NCBI GenBank assembly: GCA_040401995.1
Contig: JBBANM010000026.1
Coordinates: 1 to 64,000 of the forward strand
DNA from: Haliscomenobacter sp040401995
Lineage (GTDB): Bacteria; Bacteroidota; Bacteroidia; Chitinophagales; Saprospiraceae
Direction: 5' to 3'
Length of the DNA stretch: 64,000 nt
Part shown: positions 26,266-32,792 of the stretch, in pieces
Position numbering within the stretch: the first letter of the stretch is position 1
How the letters are laid out: the number at the start of each line of letters is the position of its first letter
Translations under genes and position numbers: made by a program
The notes under the pieces: model-generated
Databases searched by the model: none
What the model was told of the DNA's origin: nothing
Seen by the model: the letters and a program-made list of their open reading frames with translations, nothing else

Positions 26266-27687
26266 ATGAAAGTCTTTGCAACAAAAACCCTGTCTTGGAT
26301 GATTTTGCTACTCCCCCTCGCGTATGCGCTGCGCCTACCCGCGCAAGACGCCACCGCGCTAATGGCAGAAAAACTCAAAACCAATGTAGTAGCCATCCGC
26401 GCTACTTTTGCCGATGGCGGCGAAGAAAAAGGCTTTGGTTTCATCACCGGAGAAGAGGGCGGCAAACTCTACTTAGCCACCGCCGCCCATGTGGTGCGCG
26501 GCGAAAACCTAAACAAAACGGCAAAAACGATCCAAGTCAAATTATTCAATGACCTGCGTTGGTTTGATGCCACCTATGTGTATCACTGGGACGAAGATGA
26601 CCTTGCCGTGTTGGAACTTTCCAAGCCATCGGTTGCCAGATGGAAGACGGATTTTGCCGATTTTACGCCGGTGAAATTTAAAGCGGTACGTTTTATTGGC
26701 CTCAATGGCAATGAACCGAGTTGGGTGTTTCCAGGTAGCGGCGAGATCTATGAACTTACCGACAACAAGATTCAATTTGCCATCGGCACCATACGCCCCG
26801 GTACTTCTGGTGCGCCGCTGCTGAGCGAAAAGGGCATCCTGGGGTTGATCACCAAGGATGATGCAGGCACCTCAGAAGCAATCAAGATCTCGCGCATCAA
26901 AGAACGGTTTAGCAATGGGGGGCAATACCCATATTTTACGTTGCTGACCAATATTGAGCCCAGTACCACAAATACCAATGTCCCAGTTTCTACCCAAACT
27001 TCTAACACCGAAGAAGCCGACGCATACGGCCTGATCCCCATCAAAGGCGGCGCCTTTATAATGGGCTGTACCGATGAACAGGGGAGTGATTGTGATACTG
27101 ATGAAAAACCAAGTCACCGGGTAACGTTAAGCGATTTTCAGCTAGGCAAATACGAGGTGACGCAAGCGCAATGGAATAAAATCATGGGAAGTAACCCAAG
27201 TAAATTTTCCAACTGTGATGAATGCCCAGTGGAACAAGTAAGCTGGGATGACATACAAGCTTTTCTACGTAAACTAAATTCCCAGACGGGCAAAAACTAC
27301 CGTTTACCTACCGAGGCAGAGTGGGAATACGCAGCGCGAGGAGGAAATAAAAGTGCAGGTTATAAGTACGCTGGAAGCAATACGATAGGTGATGTTGCTT
27401 GGTTTACTGAAAACGCAGGCTCTAAAACCCATCCAGTAGGCGGAAAAAGGGCAAATGAATTGGGCTTGTACGACATGAGCGGGAACGTGTGGGAATGGTG
27501 TCAGGATTGGAAAGGAGATTACAGCAGTGGTAGTCAGGCTAATCCCAGTGGTGCTGGTACGGGCTCTAGCCGCGTGATTCGTGGCGGTAGCTGGGGCTAC
27601 CCCGCCGGGTATTGTCGCGTCTCGCGTCGCGGCTACGACGCGCCGACGCGCCGCTACTACTCTTTGGGGTTCCGTCTCGCCCTCTAG
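26266..27687 (+). CDS. DGR target 2: trypsin-like protease / FGE-lectin protein
   Basis: A 473-residue exported protein. The signal peptide (MKVFATKTLSWM... to LPAQ) is nearly the same as in target 3. Protease triad: His75 (TAAHVV), Asp112 (DEDDLAVLE), Ser181 (GTSGAPL). The FGE/C-type-lectin-like domain runs from about 254 to 473 and is very close to target 1 over EVTQAQWNKIMGSNPSKFSN and the DMSGNVWEWCQDW stretch. Residues 433-473 are VR2. Its own terminator-like stem (27827) suggests a separate transcript from the accessory and RT genes, which begin 269 bases later on the same strand. Confidence 0.9.
   Translation: MKVFATKTLSWMILLLPLAYALRLPAQDATALMAEKLKTNVVAIRATFADGGEEKGFGFITGEEGGKLYLATAAHVVRGENLNKTAKTIQVKLFNDLRWFDATYVYHWDEDDLAVLELSKPSVARWKTDFADFTPVKFKAVRFIGLNGNEPSWVFPGSGEIYELTDNKIQFAIGTIRPGTSGAPLLSEKGILGLITKDDAGTSEAIKISRIKERFSNGGQYPYFTLLTNIEPSTTNTNVPVSTQTSNTEEADAYGLIPIKGGAFIMGCTDEQGSDCDTDEKPSHRVTLSDFQLGKYEVTQAQWNKIMGSNPSKFSNCDECPVEQVSWDDIQAFLRKLNSQTGKNYRLPTEAEWEYAARGGNKSAGYKYAGSNTIGDVAWFTENAGSKTHPVGGKRANELGLYDMSGNVWEWCQDWKGDYSSGSQANPSGAGTGSSRVIRGGSWGYPAGYCRVSRRGYDAPTRRYYSLGFRLAL
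27561..27687 (+). repeat. DGR variable repeat VR2
   Basis: 127 bases align to TR without gaps. I count 21 differences, all at template adenines and none elsewhere. Variable residues: 3S, 6I, 12G, 13Y, 14P, 16G, 17Y, 22R, 24G, 25Y, 26D, 27A, 30R, 32Y, 33Y, 34S. Positions 10 (Ser) and 29 (Thr) keep the template residue. Confidence 0.95.
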
Positions 27688-27737
27688 TTAGGAGGTTTGC
27701 TAATCCGCTTTTCCTGTGAGCTAAAAAGAAGAAAAAA

Positions 27738-27808
27738 ACGCTATAGTGCGGCCTATCACCGCGCTCGCCCAAAGCGAGCAAAAGCGGGGATTGGCAGCGC
27801 TATAGCGT
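27738..27808 (+). repeat. 71-bp hairpin downstream of VR2
   Basis: The outer arms ACGCTATAGTGC / GCGCTATAGCGT pair fully apart from one G-T. Second arms are CCTATCACCGC / GCGGGGATTGG. The inner hairpin GCTCGC-CCAAA-GCGAGC is perfect. It starts 50 bases after the VR2 stop codon. Confidence 0.85.
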
Positions 27809-27826
27809 ACGTGCGGTTGGCAAGGT

Positions 27827-27848
27827 GGGGCCTTTGGCCCCCGATTTT
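27827..27848 (+). terminator. Probable intrinsic terminator of target gene 2
   Basis: GGGGCC-TTT-GGCCCC followed by CGATTTTTTT. A GC-rich dispersed repeat (27860-27915) lies just after it. Confidence 0.7.
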
Positions 27849-27859
27849 TTTGGCTTTCT

Positions 27860-27915
27860 CCCAGGGCTGCACCCTGGGTTAGGGGATTACGCCCTTGCAG
27901 GGCTGGGAGGGTGGC
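27860..27915. repeat. GC-rich dispersed repeat copy
   Basis: CCCAGGGCTGCACCCTGGG then CCTTGCAGGGCTGGGAGGG, nearly the same as 26132-26184. Confidence 0.7.
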
Positions 27916-27956
27916 CTCAGGGCTCCGATTTTTTTTAAAAAATAGAAAAATAGGCC

Positions 27957-28400
27957 ATGCAAATCAAGATTTTTTCGATTCCCATCATGGGCGGTGAAGC
28001 CATCACGGAAGAGCTCAATGCTTTTTTGCGCTCTAAAAAAATCATTCAAGTGGATCAGCACTTTGTACAAGGGCCACAAGGCGTAGCTTGGACTTTTTGC
28101 ATTAAGTACACCGAAGACTTTTCGGCTTTTAATAAGTCAAAAGAAAAGATTGATTATCGAGAGGTGCTAGACGAGGCCACTTTTAAGCGGTTTTCGAAGA
28201 TGCGGGAAATTCGCAAGAAAGTGGCAAAGGAGCAAGGTGTCCCTGCTTATGCCGTTTTTATCGATGAGGAGATGGCCGAAATGGCCAAATTACCAACATT
28301 GACGCTGGCGGGAATGAAAAAGATCAAAGGGATTGGTGAAAAAAAGCTTGAAAAGTATGGCCACTATTTTGTAGAAAATGAAGCCGATGAAAAAAGCTAA
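27957..28400 (+). CDS. HRDC-domain DGR accessory protein
   Basis: A 147-residue protein. The C-terminal half (about 75-140: FSKMREIRKKVAKEQGVPAY, then DEEMAEMAK, then LAGMKKIKGIGEKKLEKYG) is a clear HRDC domain, the small nucleic-acid-binding fold of RecQ helicases and RNase D. The N-terminal 70 residues (MQIKIFSIPIMGGEAITEEL) match no family I know. HRDC proteins are one of the known accessory types of DGRs, alongside Avd; no Avd-like four-helix gene is seen here. Its end overlaps the RT start by 23 bases, so the two are translationally coupled. A plausible role is to bind the template RNA or the cDNA with RT. Confidence 0.88.
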   Translation: MQIKIFSIPIMGGEAITEELNAFLRSKKIIQVDQHFVQGPQGVAWTFCIKYTEDFSAFNKSKEKIDYREVLDEATFKRFSKMREIRKKVAKEQGVPAYAVFIDEEMAEMAKLPTLTLAGMKKIKGIGEKKLEKYGHYFVENEADEKS

Positions 28401-29400
28401 ACAACTTTTGCCGCTCATTACGGAACCGGCCAACCTTTATCTAGCTTCCTGGAAGGCGGCTAAAGGTAAAAGACATGCCCAGGAAATTTTAAAGTATCAA
28501 GCCGACTTAGACACCAATCTAGCGGAACTGAGGGAGGAAATCCTGAGCGGTCGGGTTACGGTGGGGAATTACCGCTATTTCAAGGTGTACGAACCCAAAG
28601 AGCGGCAAATCTGTGCCAGCGCTTTTCGGGAACAAGTGTTGCATCATGCTTTGCTCAACGTTTGCCACGACTATTTTGAACGCGCCCAAATTTTTGACAG
28701 CTATGCCAGTCGCAAGGGTAAAGGAACTTACGCGGCGATTGCCCGTGCCAAAACTTATACTCATCAGCAGGAATGGTACTTAAAATTGGATGTTCGCAAG
28801 TTTTTTGAAAGCATCGATCACAACGTTTTGAAAGGCCAATTGAACCGCTTGTTTAAGGAAGAGCAATTGACGGGTATCTTTTTTCAGATCATTGATAGCT
28901 ATGCCGCCACCCCAGAACGGGGGCTACCGATCGGCAATTTGACCAGCCAATATTTTGCCAATCATTTTTTGTCGGGTTTGGATCATTACATCAAAGAGGA
29001 GCTCAAGGTCAAATGCTACGTCCGCTACATGGATGATATGGTTTTGTGGCATTCCGATAAAGCCGAGTTAAAAAAGATTTTAAGCGACATTGAAACATAC
29101 CTGGAATCAAACCTACATTGTCAATTAAAACCAGTTATGTTGAACCGCTGCAAAAATGGGGTGCCATTCCTGGGGTATCGCGTTTTGCCGCATCATATAC
29201 GTTTGTTGCAAAAAAGCAAACAGCGTTTTATCAAAAAAATGCACCAGATCGATGAACACTACCATTCAGGGGAGTGGACGGAATTGGGGTGTCAGCAACA
29301 TGTGTTACCGCTGATCGCCTTTACTGCGCATGCTGATTCGATGGTGTTGAGAAGAAATGTGCTAACTTTTCAAAGTCTAGTAAACGTTGATCCGCAATAA
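28378..29400 (+). CDS. DGR reverse transcriptase
   Basis: A 340-residue reverse transcriptase, a usual DGR length. Motifs in order: the first catalytic Asp in LKLDVRKFFESIDH (Asp138), the DGR-type motif GLPIGNLTSQ (182-191) and YMDD (217-220), then LGYRVL near 262. The [LIV]GxxxSQ form at the fourth motif is characteristic of DGR enzymes, in place of the QG of group II intron and retroviral types. There is no maturase, endonuclease or RNase H domain. It would copy the TR transcript with errors at adenines, making cDNA that replaces VR sequence. The ATG at 28378 is taken as start; 28387 is also possible. It lies between targets 2 and 3, with TR 460 bases downstream on the same strand. Confidence 0.95.
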   Translation: MKPMKKAKQLLPLITEPANLYLASWKAAKGKRHAQEILKYQADLDTNLAELREEILSGRVTVGNYRYFKVYEPKERQICASAFREQVLHHALLNVCHDYFERAQIFDSYASRKGKGTYAAIARAKTYTHQQEWYLKLDVRKFFESIDHNVLKGQLNRLFKEEQLTGIFFQIIDSYAATPERGLPIGNLTSQYFANHFLSGLDHYIKEELKVKCYVRYMDDMVLWHSDKAELKKILSDIETYLESNLHCQLKPVMLNRCKNGVPFLGYRVLPHHIRLLQKSKQRFIKKMHQIDEHYHSGEWTELGCQQHVLPLIAFTAHADSMVLRRNVLTFQSLVNVDPQ

Positions 29401-29401
29401 A

Positions 29402-29826
29402 TCAAACCGCATAGTGGTGAGATTATGGTAGAAAAAGGGTTGGTTTAGCGCTTTAGAACCACGTAGTGGTGACATTATTATAGAAAAAGGGTTGTTTTAG
29501 GGTTTTTAGAACCACGTAGTGGTGAAATTATGGTAGGAAAAGGGTTGGTTTAGCGCTTTAAAACCACGTAGTGGTGACATTATTATAGAAAAAGGGTTGT
29601 TTTAGGGTTTTTAGAACCACGTAGTGGTGAAATTATGGTAGGAAAAGGGTTGGTTTAGCGCTTTAAAACCACGTAGTGGTGACATTATTATAGAAAAAGG
29701 GTTGTTTTAGGGTTTTTAGAACCACGTAGTGGTGACATCATTTCGCTAAAATGCCACCGCTACGCGGTTCTAAACGGCTGTCAATGTTGCGTTGCTACAA
29801 TAATGCCACCGCTACGCGGTTCAAGT
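29402..29826. repeat. Tandem array of about 53-bp palindrome-bearing units
   Basis: About seven units each begin with the palindrome ACCACGTAGTGGT, followed by GA[CA]ATTAT and AGAAAAAGGGTTG. Two unit types alternate (one ending TTTAGGGTTTTTAG, one ending TTTAGCGCTTTAA), giving a 105-bp higher-order repeat. At the distal end the motif appears inverted (CCACCGCTACGCGGTT, twice). The array separates RT from TR. The same motif type occurs in the family III element at 15513-15760, so it derives from a dispersed repeat. It may contribute structure to the TR transcript, or may only be expanded filler. Confidence 0.85.
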
Positions 29827-29859
29827 GGAGAAGTCAAAATGTAAAGGTCAATCATCGTA

Positions 29860-29986
29860 GGGCTCTAACCGCGTGAATCGTGGCGGTAGCTGGAACAACA
29901 CCGCCAGGAATTGTCGCGTCTCGAATCGCAACAACAACACGCCGACGAACCGCAACAACAATTTGGGGTTCCGTCTCGCCCTCTAG
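29860..29986 (+). repeat. DGR template repeat TR
   Basis: This 127-base non-coding segment matches the 3' ends of all three target genes. Read in the target frame it is rich in AAC/AAT codons (13), plus ACx and AGx codons: 31 adenines before the stop triplet. Against VR1, VR2 and VR3 I count 17, 21 and 22 changes at adenines, and only two elsewhere (both in VR3). No open frame with a start reads through it, which fits a template. The homology ends abruptly at GGGCTCT on the left and CTCTAG on the right. Confidence 0.96.
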
Positions 29987-30004
29987 CTCACAGGAAAGCC
30001 GGAT
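29984..30004 (+). repeat. TR 3' flank, inverse complement of the VR 3' flanks
   Basis: TAGCTCACAGGAAAGCC followed by GGAT pairs with the VR1 flank at 25972-25992 (ends CTTCCTGTGAGCTA), 20 of 21 positions. The flanks of VR2 and VR3 match slightly less well. The match starts exactly at the TR/VR boundary, so the right-hand flank is inverted relative to the repeat. Confidence 0.8.
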
Positions 30005-30079
30005 AGCTACCGATGAACAGATGATTGTCCTGTCCGCAAGGTGAAATTGCGGCAAAAAGGCGCTCAACAAGGGCGCAAT

Positions 30080-30134
30080 GGGCGGTAGTATTGGTAAGGG
30101 GGTTCGCCTGAAGGTTCTGCCGCCCAATTTTTTT
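30080..30134 (+). terminator. Terminator-like hairpin for the TR transcript
   Basis: GGGCGGTAG (30080-30088) pairs with CTGCCGCCC (30117-30125), nine pairs with one G-U, followed within two bases by a run of seven T. It would end a TR RNA about 145 bases after TR and before target gene 3. Confidence 0.6.
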
Positions 30135-30175
30135 GGGTTTTAGCTTATTTCAATCGTACATAAGCCTTTTTTACC

Positions 30176-30223
30176 CCCAATCCCAAATACTTTCCTTATT
30201 TTTCGGCAAAAACTACGCTCACG
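30176..30223 (+). promoter_or_regulatory. Conserved 5' leader of target gene 3
   Basis: Nearly identical to 26218-26265 before target gene 2 (shared CCCAAATACTTTCC and CGGCAAAAACTACGCTCAC). Confidence 0.5.
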
Positions 30224-31717
30224 ATGAAAGTGTTTGCACCGAAAATCCTCTCTTGGCTATTTTTGTTACTGCCCCTCGCGTATGCGCTGCGCCTGCCCGC
30301 GCAAGAGCGCCTCATTGCCGCCGTAGAAAACCTAAAACCCAATACCGTAGCCATTACCACCAAATTTGCGAATGGAGAAAGCGCCAATGGTTTTGGCTTT
30401 ATCACTGGCGAGAAAGATGGAAAGCTTTACATTGTTACCGCCGGGCATGTGCTTCACAATCAAGAAGGTTTAAAATCTATCCTGGTACAGTTTTATACCA
30501 GCCTCCGAAAATATCCCGCTGAGGAGGAAACGTGGTTCGAGGGCGATGACGATCTTTCTTTGTTGACACTCCCCAAACCTTCTGATTTGTCATGGCAAAC
30601 GCAATATGCCGATTTCTCCCCCAAAGCCTATGGGGCAGTGCGGTTCATTGGGCACAACAAAGATTGGGTTAGCCCCTTGGCTGGAGAAATCACGAAAATC
30701 AGCAACAACCGGATTAATTTTATCATTGGAACCATTCAGCCGGGTACCTCGGGTGCGCCTTTGCTCACTGAAAATGGCATCATTGGCCTGATTTTGGAGG
30801 ATGAGAAAGCCGCTTCGTACGCGCTCTCGCTCACGCGCATCCGCGAGCTGATTGGGGCTGCGCGTTATCCTTATTTTGGAGGGAGTGCGTATGATCCTAA
30901 GGCAGTATCTACAACATCTGATTCTCCGATTATGCAACCGAATTCCCTTGTGCCAGCGATGGTGCAGGTACGCGGAGGAACTTTTACGATGGGATGTACC
31001 AGTGAACAAGGGAGTGATTGTTCTGATGATGAAAAACCCAGCCACCAGGTGACCTTGCGTGATTTTTACTTGGGGCAATATGAGGTAACGGTGCGGGAAT
31101 TCAAAGCTTTTATCGATGCGACGAATTACCAAACGGATGCTGAAAAAGAAGGTACAAGCTTAATCTTGACTGAGAAATCAAAGGAATTTAGGAAAGGTAT
31201 AAATTGGCGACACGACATAGCTGGCAATATACGGCCGTCCGCAGAATACAACCACCCGGTGATCCACGTGAGTTGGAATGACGCCACGGCTTATTGTGAA
31301 TGGCTGGCTGGGAAAACGGGCAAAAAATACCGTTTGCCTACAGAAGCAGAATGGGAGTACGCGGCACGCGGAGGACAGCAAACCAAGAATTATAAGTATG
31401 CAGGCGGCAACGAACTGAGTGAGGTAGCGTGGTTTACTGATAACGCAGGCTCCAAAACCCACTTAGTAGGCGGCAAAAGACCAAATGAATTGGGCTTGTA
31501 CGACATGAGCGGTAATGTGTGGGAATGGTGCCAGGATTGGCATGGTACTTACAGCAGTGCTAGTCAGACAAATCCTAGTGGCGCTGGTACGGGCTCTTAC
31601 CGCGTGTTTCGTGGCGGTAGCTGGGGCCTCACCGCCAGGTTTTGTCGCGTCTCGTTTCGCTACTTCTACGCGCCGGCGCACCGCTTCAACCTTCTTGGGT
31701 TCCGTCTCGCCCTCTAG
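30224..31717 (+). CDS. DGR target 3: trypsin-like protease / FGE-lectin protein
   Basis: A 497-residue exported protein. Its signal peptide and leader are almost those of target 2. Protease triad: His75 (TAGHVL), Asp110 (GDDDLSLL), Ser176 (GTSGAPL). The FGE-sulfatase domain (about 254-497) is a longer version than in targets 1 and 2: about 20 extra residues around SKEFRKGINWRHDIAGN and the more canonical HPVIHVSWNDATAYCEWL. It then rejoins them at YRLPTEAEWEYAARGG and DMSGNVWEWCQDW. Residues 457-497 are VR3. The mixture of a closely shared N-terminus and a different FGE insert suggests domain shuffling among family members. It is the only target downstream of TR. Confidence 0.9.
   Translation: MKVFAPKILSWLFLLLPLAYALRLPAQERLIAAVENLKPNTVAITTKFANGESANGFGFITGEKDGKLYIVTAGHVLHNQEGLKSILVQFYTSLRKYPAEEETWFEGDDDLSLLTLPKPSDLSWQTQYADFSPKAYGAVRFIGHNKDWVSPLAGEITKISNNRINFIIGTIQPGTSGAPLLTENGIIGLILEDEKAASYALSLTRIRELIGAARYPYFGGSAYDPKAVSTTSDSPIMQPNSLVPAMVQVRGGTFTMGCTSEQGSDCSDDEKPSHQVTLRDFYLGQYEVTVREFKAFIDATNYQTDAEKEGTSLILTEKSKEFRKGINWRHDIAGNIRPSAEYNHPVIHVSWNDATAYCEWLAGKTGKKYRLPTEAEWEYAARGGQQTKNYKYAGGNELSEVAWFTDNAGSKTHLVGGKRPNELGLYDMSGNVWEWCQDWHGTYSSASQTNPSGAGTGSYRVFRGGSWGLTARFCRVSFRYFYAPAHRFNLLGFRLAL
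31591..31717 (+). repeat. DGR variable repeat VR3
   Basis: 127 bases align to TR without gaps. I count 22 changes at template adenines plus two others, TTG to CTT at VR codon 35, which is silent (Leu). Variable residues: 3Y, 6F, 12G, 13L, 17F, 22F, 24Y, 25F, 26Y, 27A, 29A, 30H, 32F, 34L. Aromatic residues are strikingly frequent. Confidence 0.95.
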
Positions 31718-31767
31718 TTAGGAGGTTTGCTTTTCCGGCCTTCCTGTGAGCTAAAAAGAAAAGAAAA

Positions 31768-31838
31768 ACGCTATAGTGCGGCCTATCACCGCGCTCGCCC
31801 AAAGCGAGCAAAAGCGGTGATTGGCAGCGCTATGGCGT
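31768..31838 (+). repeat. 71-bp hairpin downstream of VR3
   Basis: Outer arms ACGCTATAGTGC / GCGCTATGGCGT. Second arms CCTATCACCGC / GCGGTGATTGG pair at 10 of 11 positions. Inner hairpin GCTCGC-CCAAA-GCGAGC. It starts 50 bases after the VR3 stop codon. Confidence 0.85.
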
Positions 31839-32100
31839 TTCCCAGGGCTACACCCTGGGGTAGGGGATTACGCCCTTGCAGGGCTGGGAGGGTGGCCCAC
31901 ACGCGTAAGCCTTAGGGAAAGAGCAGGACTTAGGACGTAAGCCCCACGAAATAGCCCTGCAGGGGCGCTATCTATCATCCCAGGGTGAAGCCCTGGGAAA
32001 GAGGGTAGGGGCCGTCTTTAGCCCCTGGGCTGCACCCTGGGTTAGGGGATTTCGCCCTTGCAGGGCTTTGAGGGTGGCCTCACACGCTGAAGCCCTGGGA
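31839..32100. repeat. Cluster of GC-rich dispersed repeats at right edge of DGR region
   Basis: At least three copies in mixed orientation of the family containing CCCAGGGCTGCACCCTGGG, CCTTGCAGGGCT and CCCTGCAGGGGCGC. It fills the rest of the 392-base gap after target 3. The same family lies at 20935-21030 on the left side of the cluster. Confidence 0.7.
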
Positions 32101-32109
32101 AAGAGGAAG

Positions 32110-32697
32110 CTACCCCTTCTTCAACCTTTTAAAATCCCCATACACCATCGCTTCGATGACTTCAAAAATGGCCTTGGGTTTGTAAGGCCGCCAATTGACT
32201 TGGTTAAAAGGCGGACCAAAATTTGTGTAGTACTGCAGGCGCCCATCGGTCATCTCCTCTTCCACGTGTTTCAGGGTGTTCACAAAAACGATCCAGCCCT
32301 CCTCATCGCGGATGTCTTCGTACCATTCCTCGTAGTAATCGTCATCGCCGGCGTGGAAATTGAGCACGTTTTCGCAGATCAAAATGAATTTATAGATCCC
32401 CGATTCAATGAGGTGGTCCATTAAATCGCGTTTCAGGGTCATGATGTCGTCGTAGAGGCAGTCGTTCCATTCACCGATGAATTCAATGATCGCGTAGCCC
32501 TCCTCGTAGTCGGCAAAGAGCACTTTGAGGTAGAGGGTGTGCGAGCCAAAATCATCCCATTGCGGGTGGATGAAGTAATTGTAGATCTTGTTGGTGAAAT
32601 GAAACTCGCTGTACTGCCGACCGTAAAAGGGGGAACGATCATCTTCGGCAGCGACGTAATCATCTCGCCACAGGTAGAAGGGTTCGATATCGTGCAT
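32110..32697 (-). CDS. Hypothetical cytoplasmic protein, acidic and aromatic
   Basis: A 195-residue protein of no recognised family, without signal peptide or membrane segment. It is rich in Tyr, Trp, Asp and Glu (for example DDDYYEEWYEDIRDEEGW at about 117-134) and has FHFTNKIYNYFIHPQWDDFG near residues 32-51. The composition and even length suggest a compact soluble protein. It reads towards the DGR cluster and ends within 10 bases of the repeat cluster, so a functional link to the DGR is not implied. Confidence 0.6.
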   Translation of the reverse strand: MHDIEPFYLWRDDYVAAEDDRSPFYGRQYSEFHFTNKIYNYFIHPQWDDFGSHTLYLKVLFADYEEGYAIIEFIGEWNDCLYDDIMTLKRDLMDHLIESGIYKFILICENVLNFHAGDDDYYEEWYEDIRDEEGWIVFVNTLKHVEEEMTDGRLQYYTNFGPPFNQVNWRPYKPKAIFEVIEAMVYGDFKRLKKG

Positions 32698-32792
32698 CGG
32701 CGTTCTTTTTATGTGTTAAAAACAGGACGCAATTTTCTTGATATTGAGCATCTTGCGTTGGTCTCAGAACCCTCGACCCATGTGGGGTAGGG

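Noticed and set aside
28378..29400. Group II intron or retron reverse transcriptase
   Set aside because: The enzyme has no maturase or endonuclease part, has the DGR-type SQ motif, and is accompanied by TR and VRs.
29402..29826. CRISPR array
   Set aside because: The units repeat along their whole length with no unique spacers of constant size, and no cas genes are near.
29852..30127. Minus-strand open frame of 91 codons over the template repeat
   Set aside because: It is the complement of TR and its flank; TR is a non-coding template and the frame has no gene-like features.
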